Assembly (NCBI GenBank): GCA_000310025.1
Contig: FN649752.1
Location: 1,653,166 to 1,717,165 of the forward strand
Source of the DNA: Ectocarpus siliculosus
Lineage: Eukaryota; Sar; Phaeophyceae; Ectocarpales; Ectocarpaceae
DNA: 64,000 nt
Direction: 5' to 3'
Positions 23,510-36,915 of the stretch are shown piece by piece. Every line of letters begins with the position of its first letter. The first letter of the stretch is position 1. Made by a program: the position numbers and the translations under genes. The notes beneath the pieces are model-generated. The model was not told the DNA's origin. It made no database searches and worked only from the letters and a program-made list of their open reading frames with translations.

Positions 23510-25973
23510 CCAAATCCGCGTCCCCTATTCCCTCGCCAGTAATGGTGGCGACTAAGTAGTCACATTTTTCGCTTTCTGTTTGTGCTTTTTGAGTGGTGTG
23601 CATTGCGTGCGAGAAACGCAGGGGGGGAGCGCGTCATTCCCTGCGAATATGTAGCGAACCTGAAATGCAAGAGCATGGAGGTACCCTGATCGCAAGAGAG
23701 CCCGGCGGGGGTAAGGAATCGAAGCCACCTTTGCAGGAGGTGACGCACTCATACGGACTGTAATCTATCCTATTGTGTTTGTGCCTGTGGAACTTGTGTT
23801 GTGTAGTGAATGTCATCGATATTCGCCCCGAAACGTGAGAAGCGTGTCTAGTTCACGTCTCGTTTGGAGGGTCGGGTTTGTCGAGAAAGCTGCAGTGAGC
23901 ATATGCATACCAATTTTGCCTAGTGTTGTTGTTCCGGGGGTCGTATTAAAGAATAACGCTGACAACTGTGGTAGCAGAAAGGGTGCAGAGTGCAGCCGAT
24001 ATCAGGTACAAGGTTGGTACATCCTGCGTTCTTTCGTTTTTGGGTCGTCCCAGGGTTCCTGCAAGCTGATGACAGCTACTGGGTAGCCGACGGAATAGTG
24101 AACATAGGGTATACGGCCTGTATAGAACAATATGCTGATGTTCTCGGTACCTCTCGCTGCACCTCCAGCTGCGAAATGTGCGAGCACCGGTTCACCAGGA
24201 GGCTTTGTAGGCCATGAAGCCTCGCCCTAATTGCGGTTGTGGAGCCATTGTCAACACTGGTATCGTCGAGGTAGTCGTACGTTAACCCCCGTATGTACCG
24301 CCGTCTAGCAACACTGCTGCACACCGGGGCTTGTGGACAAGTGTGTGATATTGAACCGAAGCCGTGATTGCACCAGACCATCGTTCGATAGTGTTGTGTA
24401 TTATCATTGCACCCAATTACTGCTTGTCGTACCATGTCCAAGTATGGGGTACGTTCTTGCTTTGAATGAAAAGAGGGAAAAGGGACGGGGCCTCGGCGGG
24501 GGGGCAAAGCCTGAGCCCTGTTCCCGTGCGCGGTGGACGTACTGGCTTTCGGTGGCGATTTGGCAATTTTTGTGTAGACAGTTTGTGCTTTGCTGCTTCG
24601 GCACACCCATCAGCTGCACACCTTCTGTTTCTTGCGCGTGTGCAATATATTGTTGTAGCCTATGGTTCGTGAGATACATCTTTGTTGACATTATTGTTGG
24701 ACTTGTTACCGATCCGTGGTGCGTCCAAAAGACGGAAAATATTGTTTCTGCTCATCGTGTGGAGCTTGGTGTTGTCAAAGTAGTTGGTGTTGCTGTGGAC
24801 ATGGGGGCATACATGCATGAAACGTTAAACAGGCGTGCAGATTCACGGGGATGGTTTACAGACGAGTAGACCTTGCTCCCGATGTCAGTTTGTCGTTTGG
24901 GGACATTAGAGCGTGCGGTACAGCGTGCTGGAATTGAGGGGAAAACGGAGTTTTGTTACGACGAGAGAACATTGGGTTAACGAGTTTGGAAAATGGACTT
25001 TTGAGATTGCTGCCTTAACATACATATTTCATGCTTGTTCTTCAGGTTTATGCATAGGATCACGCCGGTGCGGGCTGGAACCCAAACATGACCAGTAGTA
25101 GAGCAAGACGGTGACGATTGCTAAGTCTTAATTAACGAGCGGGCGGTGGACGCTTTCTATCACGAACAGGCCCCGGAGACCTTGCGTGTATGCGCGACTT
25201 GTTGTTCTCCTTCCTGCCAATCGTTGTTGTCGTGTGATTTAACGCACGCGAGAATTGAGGTCGAGCTGGGTACACCAACGAAGCGTTGCACCGTGGGCTA
25301 TCGATCTCTTGTAGTTGCCAAGATACCGTACGCAGCGAGCACACCCTCAGACTGCTGAAAATTGTCGCTTGTCCAAATCAACAGCGAAAGGCTTGGTTTA
25401 TCGTGAGACACGTTTTTTGCGACAAGGCCGGAATTGCTTTGAAATGCTTGGATTCGAGCAGAGGGCCGCTACATAGCCCGTCTAGGGTTGTGTCCAACAT
25501 CAAGTGGTACAAAACAACAAGGGTGGCAGACACGACGCCATGGCATCACTGTGTGCGCGTACGGAAGTTGCGCCCCGACCACAACGATCGAGACGAATTC
25601 CTGGACATATCCTCCGATCAACGACGTCACGTGTAGGTGCTGAGGCGCTGGTTAGTGCGTGCAGCTGCAGCCCCCCCCTGCAATACTGCATGAACCATTG
25701 CCCAACAACGCAATCGCGATACGACAGTGCGTTGTCAGGGAGATGGGGTACTCGTGCAGACACTTCAGCAGTGGCAGCTCCAACTGCAGCGTTTCCCTCC
25801 AAATCTGGAGGTTGCAGTTCTGAAAGGGAAAATCCTGAACCCTGCATACAACATGGCTCACACCATCTGGCCATGATTTTTCTAATATACAGTCGATTCG
25901 GTCGTTGTCGTTCGCAGTAACCAACAGTTTTACACCGGGGTGGACGTTTTCTAGCAGTGGACATGATCCGTAG
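23510..25973. other. Convergent intergenic region between carrier and CCDC40
   Basis: The 3' ends of two oppositely oriented genes face each other across 2.5 kb. Both 3' UTRs must lie here. I recognised no coding exon, RNA gene or mobile element. Confidence 0.5.
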
Positions 25974-28900
25974 TCAATCCGTAGCGTCCTCCGAGAGTCT
26001 TGATAGGCGCCCGAGAACGTCTCGCAGGTGCGGAAACTTCTCCGCCATTGATTCGATGACGTCCCGCACCGCTCCCAGCCGAATCTCCGACGTAAGTAGC
26101 GCCTGCTCCACCTGCGACGAATAACCGTGGACACATTTCGCAGCAAAGCTTGGAGTTAGCAGTAGACAGCAGGGTTCTTGTCGCGGGGGGATGCCGAAGC
26201 GGCGCTGCGCTTCAGAAGGCAGAGGCAACTGGCGATAACTGGCGATAACTGGCGATGAGGGATGTCGAAACGGTTCGTGGCTTTGTCTCTGCCCGTCCTC
26301 ATCACTTGTGAGGCATGACTTGGACGCTTGTTGTATTCATTGTTGTTGCTTTCTCTTGTCCTACTGACGCCGGCGCTTGTCATGGTCACGGGCGAAATAC
26401 TCGAAAAGGGCACAACTCCGGACAATAAAAGAGAACTAAAGGAACCCGGAACATTCACCACAAACGTACGCGACATACAAAAAAACAGAAGAACGTCCCC
26501 AAACTGTCAGGTGTCGCAGCAGGTTACATTTCGGACAAAGGCGATCGGTAGAAGAGATCGATACACAGACCCCAACGCTCCAACTCGAGATGGGTGCCTG
26601 CCAGAATCGAAATACCAGAGTACCGCTAACCGTAGCCCCCGTTCCGCCCTTTCCAATTACTGTGGTCCCTCTCGGCTACCAAGTTAAACACTCGCCTTCA
26701 TTGCATCGTGCGCGGGTACGGGCTTCATCACGCCCTTGGCAACGCCTCGAAGGTTGTCAGCTAGCCGTTGCTTGACGGCGGTCACCTCCGCTAGCCGTTG
26801 TTTCTCGTACAAACTGAGTTTTCGTAGAATGTTTTCACCGTTGGAGAGGGAAACAAGGTCAAGTGGCGGGGGACGAGAAGAGGAGGAAGAGAGAGGAACG
26901 AGAATAACGGATTCATCTCATCCGCGCGATTATTGACCTCGAAATGATGGCGGTCCGCAACGCTCCAAATTTCAGATTTGCGGGCTTGTCCGGAAGTATC
27001 AATCGCCATCTTCAGCGCCAACCCCATTCCGCTTTCTTCCTCTTGGCGCACGGTGCCCAGATTGCCTCGAAAGAAACAGAGCACCACGTTTTGCAAACTC
27101 GAACAAACTCCTCAAAAACACACACAAGAACGTCTTAAAAAGCGGTGTTGCTGTTCCCCACTCTCACCTAGAGTTGATGCTGGATCGTAGCTCCTCCCCT
27201 CGTCGAGCAGTTTCGTCGGCCCTGGCCGCCTGCTCCTGCAGGCTGCTCGACAGCGCGCCCACCTCGTTCCGCCTGTCCTCGGCGGCTCGCGTATACCGGA
27301 GGGTTTCTTCCGCCGAGGCATTGAGTTGCCTCTGGAGTGACACCACCTGTATTCGTCAGGTGTTTATTTGGGGGGGGGGGGGGGTGTACTCATAGCCATG
27401 CATGCCGTAGTCGTTAGACCATTGATCTCGCATCCCTACAAAGCCGGGACGGCGGCGGCGGGGGGGAATCCGTGGTGGAGAAGAAAAAGTGATTCCACGA
27501 TTACTAGGAAACGCGGAGAGGGAGGGGCGAAAAGAAGGAAAGGGAAAAATATCAATCGGTTGTGTGAGGGGCCCTTTTGCGGGCGGAGATAATCTCCGGC
27601 GGTGGTAAAACCGATATCAACGTAAACCCTATACACCAGTGCCGCGGAGCGGAGAGAAAGCGGAGAAGTAGAAGTCGGTCTCTTCCGCACTTTGGTGCCG
27701 ACTCGCATGGAAATCCTGTAGAGGGAGGTTTGGTAGGAACGTGCTGGGCGCACGAACATATGGCACAAAGTCGCACGCACACACAAACCAAAACAAGTAC
27801 GCGAGGAACCAAGCACACACCGACAGCGCCCCCAATACACAGCCAACTGTTTCTAGCTGTCGAGTCATTAGACGAGCGTACCTTCTTCTTGAGCGCCGTT
27901 GTGGTCAAGTCGCCGAGCCCGCTACCCGCCGCCCCGTTCCCAGATGCTAGCATGCCTCGCCGGGCCTTGGTACTTCTGCCGGCCGCGGCCTCGCTCTTTC
28001 CCTTGTGCCTCACGGCGATCTGCTCACGTTTGGCGATGGCTCTTTCCATCTCCTGGATCATGCGCTCCTTGATTGTTTAGGAGGTATTGAAGGCAAAGGT
28101 AGGGGGGTCGTGGTACGATGGTGGGCATTTTCGTTCGGCATGCAAACATTCAGTACTCCACTCTTTGGCACCCGTTTACCCCAAGAACCTCAACAACGCA
28201 TTAACGCATGAGACCATCACGCGATAAGCTAGAGGTCTCGCCTAGAACAACCTCAACGGCTGTTTCGATATAGAACGGCGGACGCACAGGGAGTCTTGTT
28301 TTGCTACCTGAAAACATTGCGCTACAACCCACAAATTGGTCACACTCCCGCGACCTTTCCTCACCCCCGCGAAAACATTTCATGGCGCGTGAGATCACAA
28401 AAATCAACAAAGCTATGCATCAGACCTGCTCCCGCTTCAGCCCCTCTAATCGGATGCGCATGCGGTGGATCTCCCTCTCCATCGTGCGGACCTCACTCTT
28501 TCCTACTCCTGGGTCTAGGGCGGCCTTCGGCATAGTTTTTTCGAGCGAAATGGGAGCAAGGGTAACATATGGTGTTTTGTGACAACACATCGAGAAGGTG
28601 GCAAGGTTGAAGAGGCGGCGGCGAGGGGGGGGGGGGGGGGTGAGGGTGTACTAGCTGCGAAACACTGGTAGTGCGACTTATGCTGTGTTATTTCACAGCG
28701 TGTGCTGTACGATGCGTCTTCTAAGGGTTATATTTGCTACTCCTACGTTTCTGTCTGGTCGGTCAAAGAGTATGCGTGTGGTCTATTTCGTCGGCAATGA
28801 TCCTCTAGAGAATATTCCCCGTTGGTGTCATGGTCGGACTTTATTGCAACCTATTTTTTTGCAGCGGGTATTGCGCGAAGTATATTTTCTGTCAAAGCCA

Positions 28901-31900
28901 AGACGTGTCGCCTTAATGGCGTACGTTGAAGATGGGGAATATGTGTTGGTGTTCTCACCTGGGTCTCCCTCTCGAGCTGTGTCTTCTTTTCCCATAGCAT
29001 AACCTGTCTCTCCGCCTCCAGGATCTGCTCCAGTGTCTCGGCCTTGAGGTCCTTCACGCTCCGGATCCGGCCTTCTAGCGCGACGCTCTCGGCCTGACGC
29101 GAGGGTGTTTCACGTTCTTCATGTTGACATTCAAGCATCAACGGTTTCTTCCATTAAGGAGGACTTCGGACGTGCGAAAGACGCAGCACTTGTTGGCGTG
29201 GACGGTTGTTTTGTTCTAGCAAGCAACGCCTGGTGCCATCGGCGCGCTCAGTCAACGCCTTGCGCATTTTCCAGCTTTTGCAAGCTTGCGGTTTCCTCTG
29301 CTTAGCCCGCCCCCGCTCTCAAGTGGTAATCCTGGTTGGCTCTTGTTCAACTTGCAAATACTGTTTTCCTCATTCAGTGCTTCACGTCTTCAAAAGGGCA
29401 TGAAATTGCACAAGTAGGTCTCGCCGGGCGTTGTTGGATTGCACCTGTAGGAATAACTACACGCACCCATCGGCACTACTTCCAAACCAACGGCAAGAGA
29501 CGAACAAACGCAAAAGAACCCCGTCAAACTCCCCCCCTCACCTCCAAATCTCTAAGTTCTTGCACGAACTCCCTCTCCAAGGCTCTGGTGGCATCGTCGA
29601 GCTCGTGGGCCCGCCTGGTGGGTTTGGGTTTTGAGCGAACACGAGGGGGGATTCAGTTCAGCGGACCCCCTCACTGATACTCCTGTGTCTCGAAGATTCA
29701 GCGAGCACCCGATCCCGATCGACACAGCCTTGCACGTTCGCACTCGTGTTTCAGCTTTCGCTAACGAAAACGTTGTGACGGTTTTCCCCGTTTTTTTTTG
29801 CGTGAACACCCATCATAGATGTGAACCCTTTGAGTACTCGCCTTCCGCTCTTTCCGATAAGGTCGTTCAGTCTGCCCATGTCCATGTGCATCCCCTCGAT
29901 GGCCGACCGCAGCCGTTTCGACTCTGCCAAGTCGCTAGTCATGGACTGCAACAGGCGGGCCTTGCGCTGTCCTACGATGGAGCAGCGCGCTCGCAACTCT
30001 CCGTTCTGGGAATTAACAATACGTACCCAAAGCAGCAACAACGATTGTTTTGATATATTCCAATACTGATATGATCACCAATCAGCCTATCAATTTTTGC
30101 GTGTCAAGCTCAACATCGAGAGAAAGAAGAAACGCATCGAATCAGCAATGAGATCTCAAATAAGCTCCAATGCCACCGAGCTGACTCCTGGTTAACAAAT
30201 GAGCTGAGTGTTGAGCCCCCAGTTGTCCTGTTGCTGTTTTTCTGCGCGGTGTCCACTTTCTCTCTAGCCCAACACCCTCGTTGACACCAACAGTTTTACC
30301 TCCCTAACAAAAAATCTTGCGCAGCCACCCGTTATTCCAATGTAGTCGCGGCCCCTAGAAGAGTGCCTCCTTCTCCACCTCACATTCGATCATTGCCTGT
30401 TTGCGTCTCACCTTTTCCGCCAGTTGCTCCGTTTCCATGGCCGAAGACACAAGCTTAGTCTGGTCCGCCAGCCACTCGTGCTTCATGCGAGCGTTCTCTT
30501 CACCTAGCTTCAAGGCAGCAAAAGCCAAGGAGGGGGGGAGGGGGGCGTAAGAAAAGAACTGGGAAACTACGGTCGCAACCATAGGTTGTAGGCCCATAGC
30601 ATCGGGACCAGCCGGGGAGGCCTCATACGTCCATAGCGAATGGTGTCCGTCCTGCAACCTAATCGGGACCAACCGGGGAAGCCTTTTTCGAAAATGTGGG
30701 GCGGCAAAAGTCCTATTGCAACGGTGATCCATACAAGGGAACACACGCCAGAGCAAATATACCACGTCACTCCTCATGTGCAAGTGTGTGGCCCATGGGC
30801 CCGCTCACCGCCGCTATCTCTTTTTGCAGGCTTTTCACGGACGACTCCAAAGGCCCCACGTTCTCCGGCTCCTCCACCGCCTCCCTCAGCTTCTCGTACT
30901 GCCGGTTCAACCGGTCTACGCTGTACATCTGATAGTGCGGCGTTTGCACGCCGCGGCAGAAGGTGGGTTTAGAACGACGGGCGTGAAGCGCTTGCAGGCA
31001 GACCGGGTGAAAGTTGAATACGATTTCGCCTTCGTGAGCGCAAGATGCGGAGGGAGAATATCAAGTCGGTGTCCTCTTCCTCGTTCTGTTTCACAGAGTC
31101 TCTACGGCCGGTCTTCCTGGAGGCTCGTTTCGTACCTAGAAAATCCGGGCACACGCGACTTGAACAAAATAACACCTCCGACTCCAGAGTGCCAACCCCT
31201 GAAACACGCTCGCTTCGTCCGGCTCCCCCCGAACCCCGTCAATGCCTCCCCACCTTTTTCTCGATCTCGTCGCCTCGCTGCCTGATCTCGGTCTGATACT
31301 TCTCGATGAGGCGGTCCTTGCTGTTCAGCTCCTCCTCGCTCCTCCTCAGAGTCTCCTTCAGCTGCAGGTTATGAGCCTCGGTATTGAGGGAGTCGACTCG
31401 AACCCGCGCTTCCTCGTTCTGGAGGTTGGCCTCCTCTGCCACGGCAAAGGTTGAACAAAGGTAATTTCGAATTTGGATTCAGCTGACTGTTGTTCGCGTA
31501 CCTTTGTCCTTCGTTGGACGTGGGGTACCAGCAACATCCCAGCGGCTGGTCCAAGCCGAAAACAGCCTCTCGCAAGATAAGATTCGATCTTGCCGACCTC
31601 CAACCCTGAAAAAACACGGCCTGGTGGTTTCAGTACGTGTCTCACCCATTTCGATCTCATGGAGTTGCTCCACCACGGCGCGCGCCTGGCGAACCAGGTT
31701 CTTGACTGCCTTGTTCGTGGTGGACTGCTGCGACCTTCTCTTTGCCGCTTCTGCCTCTAACTTCTGTCTCTCCCTCGTAAGGGCTTGTGCTTGGTTGGAG
31801 AGCATGTCCACCTGGAAAGGTTTTTCGACGCGATTTGGCTTCGTGAGTGACAGTTCGATGCTTTGCACAAGTGGTCAGTTGTTCGTACGAGAGCGTCCCA

Positions 31901-34900
31901 GGGGCAACAACATTGTGAGGGGGGCTGACACACTTTGTCTAAAGGCACGTCGAACCGCTCACCTCACATACATGTGCATGGACGAACTGTTGTACCCTTC
32001 AACGAACCTGATATCAAGAATACAAGGAACTACAACGTTCTCGCGACGATGAAGAGTTTTAGCACACAGAGCCAACCCGAGTGAAACCTTCATAGGGGCG
32101 GCAACGACCGAATACATATTCGGCATGTGGGCATCCACAGGTGTGGAAGAATGTTCCCGCACTTCGATTGGTCCGCTCTAAGGAGCGTTTCACCCCGGCA
32201 GTGTCACACTTGCTCGCTCTGCGCTGGCTTTGCGCTCGGGTGCCCCAAAATACAAAGTGCAACACGAACATCTATCCACTTTGCTTTCACAGAGCGCTCT
32301 GACTGAATCCTTTCGCTGGCGTGGGCGGGCAATGACAAGGTTGAATCGTAACGTACCCCCAGAATATTATGGGTGGGCTGTACCGTGCCAAGCGTCTTTA
32401 CCTGGCTCCTCAGCTGCGTTCCCATGGCATCGAGCTTTTCCTCGTCTTCCTCGGACTGTGCTAGGGACCTCTGCAGCATAGCGTAGCGTTCCGCCAAAGA
32501 ATCTCGCTCCTCCTACGAATCGACCAACCAAGCAGAAAGGTTAAACGAAGAAAGGAAAATAACTTGTTGTTCCAAACGGAAATGTACACACATCTGATGG
32601 CAAGAACCTCTCCTTTGACACCTGGCCCGCTTCGAAAAGGAATGGTCTCTGACGTCAACCTACATTCCGGCACTTGCCTGGCTTCGGAAACACAGTTTCT
32701 CTGACATCAGCCTAGATGTCCATCTCCACCCCCCTCTCCCCCCGTCTCTGAGTGGAGCATGAGGCCACGGCCTTGCAGTCTTCCTGCTCACAGAACGGGA
32801 GTTCTCTGTGGAGCACGAAAGCTTGAGGAACATGTTTTGGTGGTAGACCCTTTTCATGGGTCCGGGCTCGAACCCCAACGCTACAACGGCGCGGGAAAAA
32901 CAAACACTCGTATGTGAAGCGCTACAATAGGCACCGCACCTTCGTCTTGGCCAGCTGTTCTTCGACAAAGGCACGACCGCTCTCCAGGCGGTCTCTGACG
33001 GCGATCAGTCCCTCGTGTTCCTCCTGCGCCTTAAGCGTCTCTCTCTTCAACCCTTCTATCTCGATGTCGTAGTCTCTGGACGTCAGACAACCCCATACGA
33101 ACGTACACATGTCACCGGGCGACCCAGGGTGAAAAAATGTATTTTTACTTAGGGGTACCAATCTCCAACGTTTTTCTCGAAACGCTGCTGTATCCACGAA
33201 GAGCATACCAGGTATGAATCATGCTTTTTTTTATTTCCCTTGTTGGTAAACCCGAAACAATCTTGTTTAACACAGGGGCTCAGACCTTCCCCACTCTTGA
33301 CTATCTTTCTCTTTACCGGAACATCCAGAACCTTGTGAAGACTGTGCCCTTGTCCAGTGGTAGCAATGCGTCAGACTGGGGCTGTTGACTAAAGTGGGCA
33401 CAGCCAGCGAACCTCAAGCACTGTCTACGGCTGGCTCGAGAGAAGCCAATCAACACAACCGCCGCATACCACGGGTGGGCGACTAACCTGGCGGCGGACT
33501 GAGCTTCCTTAAGAGCGTTCGACGCGGCGGTTAGAGCCTCGTCCCGTCGGGCCAGGCCTACCAACGCTCCCTTCCACTGCTGCAGCAGCTGCTTCTTCTC
33601 GAAGGCGATCAGGGACATCTCGTGCGCCGTCTCGCGGAGCATTCCATCGGCCTTCTCCCAGTGACGTCGTTCGGGGTTTGCCACCGTGTAGATAGTGCAA
33701 GAGAGACGGAGACAGCAGGCGGACACGACACCCGAACATGGAGGAGAAGCCAAGAAAGGGAAGGATTGAAGTAAACGTCTAACCACCTTCGTTGTGTGCG
33801 ATACACGAAACGGAAAGTTAAGAGTTATTGTGGCGCGATTGACGAACATCCTCCGTTGTGCACCTGAGGGGTTTCCGATAGCACAATTTCTGTGGAGTGG
33901 GGTATTCCATGGCCGGGGGGCGATGCAGAGATTTATCCTGAAAGATCGTGAAATACGGCGTGTTTCGTTCATTGTCTGTCTCACCTCTCCCGTCTGCCCC
34001 TGAGACATGCCGATCTGAGCTTCGGCTACGGCGACCTGCCCTTGTAGGCGTTTCACCTGCAGCCATCACGTCGAATAATGCCAGTGAAACAATTTATCTT
34101 TTCCCCCGTCGGAAAACAGTGTATTTCGGAACCCACGCAGGGCATGATGCACACTAGGTACATGTTAGTCTGAACATAGACAAGTCAGTTTAGTGCAGCA
34201 TGCTCCGATTTCACTTTGGTCGCGAAAGTTCCGCGCGTCCATTTCCCCGAATTCCGTTGAGGCGGTACGAGGTTCTAGGTTCAAGCTATGCAACACGTCC
34301 AACCCGAGGACGTTGTTTGTCTGGGACTTGACAATTTCTTGCCGCGGGAGGCCTATGCCAATTTGTAAGGCCCCGGCTAGCTCGTTGTTGCATTGACAAA
34401 GCATCATGCACCACATTGTGGCAGCTGGCTACTTGGCCAGATATCGGTCGGGCATTCGTGTTAAGCGCTGGACAAACGACGTAAGCTGCACACGGGTTGG
34501 CGGGTTCACGGTGCCCACCAGAGCACCTCAAGGAAATAGAGCACATTAATTCGCACCTGGTCCATGAGGCCATCGATCAAGAGGTCTTGTCGCCCCTTGT
34601 CCTTCTCTAAGTTCGAGACGGCCTCTTCCGCCTTGTACGTGGCTCGCCTTGTCACCAGGATCTCGTCCTTCATCTCTTCGTTGTACAGCTCAACCTGGTG
34701 TTTGTGTTGTAGGGGCAAACCGTTTACGATAAACACGGAAGAACTGCCGCGCCTTTTGCGCTTTCGGTCCACGACCCCCCACGACCCAAGTTTGTTTCTT
34801 TGCTTCGGCTCAACATAATCTGGGCTCCTCTCTGTCTGTAGTTAAATAGACTCAAGGTGGGGTTCATTCACGCGGCGCTATACTGGAAGTCTTGCCGGTG

Positions 34901-36333
34901 TATTCAATGCGGTAGTGGCCGACCGATAACTACATCAAGTGGGCGCTGGACTGCTTGCCTCGTGACAGCAAAGACTTCACTGACCACAAGCCCGTCGACT
35001 CTCAGCTAACAACCGCCAAACGAATTCCCCCCCGAACACACTTGCGCTGGGAGTACACTTACCTGTCGGAGGGTGTCCTGGAGAGAGTTCAACTCTGACT
35101 CGTTCTTAATTAGCCGTTTCGAGAGGGCGTCACCGACCCCCTTCAGCTCGAAGTAGCGCTGCTTCGCTGCGTCGGCATCCAGCTCGGCCCGTGCCCTACC
35201 CTCGCCGAGGCCGTTGAAGTCGGCGTGTGTTTGCTCCAGGGCCACCTGAAGCTTTGCCAACTGCTGCTGCATGGCGTAGAGCTCAACGCCCACGAACTCA
35301 CGCCGCTTGCGGAGCCTGCGTGGCAATGTCGACAAGGCAGATACGTATAAATGCTTGGTTGGGGCGATTGGTTTGAAGGCGGCCTGTCTCGCCGCGAACT
35401 CTCTTCCCTCTTCTACAACTGGCGCCAATTTTTCACGGTCGCTAACAGGGCGGGTTTCAATGCTATCGAATTTTGATTGGGTCCGCTTTGCGGTTCGATG
35501 TTCATTCATAGATGACCTGATTTCGATTCACTGTGCGTGAGTGAAAAAAGCAACCCAATCCGTTGGAAACCGGAAGCATCAGCGTTTTCCGGCCAGTCGA
35601 ACTGGGAACTGTTAGTCATTACGCTCTCGGAGTGTCATAGCCTTGGTTGCAAGCCACGTAATCATTTCTTCGATATCCGTCCTCCATGTACCCGGGACCT
35701 TGCCCAAAGGCATTCTCTCCGTATGATCGATTGCTCTATCTGCATGCTTGTATTGTCCTCTTCACATTATATTTGACTTCTTCGCCCTACTTCTTCAGTA
35801 CTTCTTCATTGAGAGGGAGAGTTTCCTCTACCTACTTATTCAATTATGTATGCATGGTATCATAAAAAATGTGCACACACTTATAGTCTAGACTATGTGT
35901 GAGTCATGCACATGTTAAATTGTGTCCTTGAGAGTGGCGGCGTTAGCCGCCGGAACATCCTTTATGACAAACCCAGCCCACTCTCACTTCTTTACGTCAG
36001 CGTCCTTGTCTCGTAGCTCCTCGCTAACTCTCTCGTAAGTCTGCAACAGCTGGTTGTAGAGTGCCTCCTGTACGCGGTCCATCATGGGGTGCCGTCCGAA
36101 CTCCCTAATCATCTCTTCGGGATCCTCGTATGCGTCCTCCTCCTCCTCTTCTTCGCGATTCCACCCCTGCTCCCCCTGTGCCCCTCCCTCGCCGTCCAAC
36201 TGTTCCCCGAAACCACTCAGTTGCTGTTGCTGCGGTTCAGCAGCCATTTCAGTTGAGACACCGCCGTACATGGCGACATCGAGCCGATGCTCGTATTCAT
36301 CTCCTCCTGCACCGGCAGTAGCATCGTCAGGCT

Positions 36334-36365
<32 letters not shown>

Positions 36366-36553
36366 TGCTGCTGCATTGTCTTGTCGTACCTAATATCATC
36401 AGAAGCCAACCTAACTCCGTTGGGGTCCATCTGTTCGTAACCTGCCGGGTCCTTGTCAAAAGCAGCCACCTCGTAGCCTCGGCTAGCATGGTCGCCCCCA
36501 CCAGCGCCATTGCCATCCACCGAGAAAGCAGGTTCGGATTTTCTATCGTCCAT
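25974..36553 (-). CDS. CCDC40: CCDC40 / FAP172 axonemal 96-nm ruler coiled-coil protein
   Basis: Nineteen minus-strand exons join in phase to 1015 residues (human about 1140): 36553-35988, 35315-35063, 34694-34557, 34056-33985, 33654-33488, 33075-32940, 32512-32402, 31811-31646, 31435-31254, 30928-30809, 30507-30412, 30005-29842, 29614-29542, 29093-28959, 28497-28426, 28067-27882, 27346-27168, 26813-26720 and 26111-25974. An acidic N-terminus with a 14-glutamine run leads into continuous coiled coil. Family landmarks: GVELYAMQQQLAKLQ (exon 2), RRATYKAEEAVSNLEKDK (3), FEKKQLLQQWKGALVG (5), AERQVMLWEKKTQLE (14), EIHRMRIRLEGL (15), IQEMERAIAKRE (16) and a conserved C-terminal helix. With CCDC39 it forms the ruler that sets the 96-nm repeat and docks inner dynein arms and regulators on flagellar doublets. 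The intron after 29842 appears to start GCGAGT (GC-AG). The exon 18 donor is the least certain. The gene is head-to-head with the CreA gene. Confidence 0.93.
36333..36376 (-). repeat. CAG/CAA repeat coding polyglutamine in CCDC40
   Basis: A CAG/CAA-type run encodes 14 consecutive glutamines in the non-conserved acidic N-terminus of CCDC40, before the coiled coil. Its length probably varies between strains. Confidence 0.9.
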
Positions 36554-36915
36554 CGTCTACAGAAAACAACGAAGCGGTTCGCACCCAAGTAGCTTCGAAG
36601 AGGGCGCGACGACAAGTTCTAGGGTGTAACATGGAAGGTCAAATCCTTCCGTGAAGTGTTTGAGGTACTGCGTATTGTAGCAGCGAAGCACCGACAGGCG
36701 ACGGTGACGTTTTCGCCGAACCAACCACATGCCGGTTCGCGCGCACTACAGTTACAATAGTGGACACGCCTCGGCGGCCACTTGGCAACCCTCTGTTCCG
36801 GCCCGTTGGCCCCCCTCTGCTGTAGCTCGCGCGTCGCGGGCCGTTGCCACGCACGGCTGCACCACACCCTGTCTGCTGCTCTCTCCTCCTATCTACGGCA
36901 CGAGCGAGATAGACA
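36554..36915. promoter_or_regulatory. Short bidirectional promoter region, CCDC40 / CreA
   Basis: Only 362 bp separate the divergent start codons of CCDC40 (36553, -) and the plastid CreA-family gene (36916, +). Both 5' UTRs and both promoters must fit here or overlap. No TATA box is obvious. Confidence 0.65.

Noticed and set aside
30355-30411. Extension of CCDC40 exon 11 (VRRKQAMIECEVEKE)
   Set aside because: It looks coiled-coil-like, but the GTGAGA donor at 30412 gives the family-consistent spacing to the next exon and the extension soon hits a stop.
36084-36440. Plus-strand frame opposite CCDC40 exon 1
   Set aside because: It encodes cysteine and serine homopolymers that are the complement of the polyglutamine and acidic coding run.
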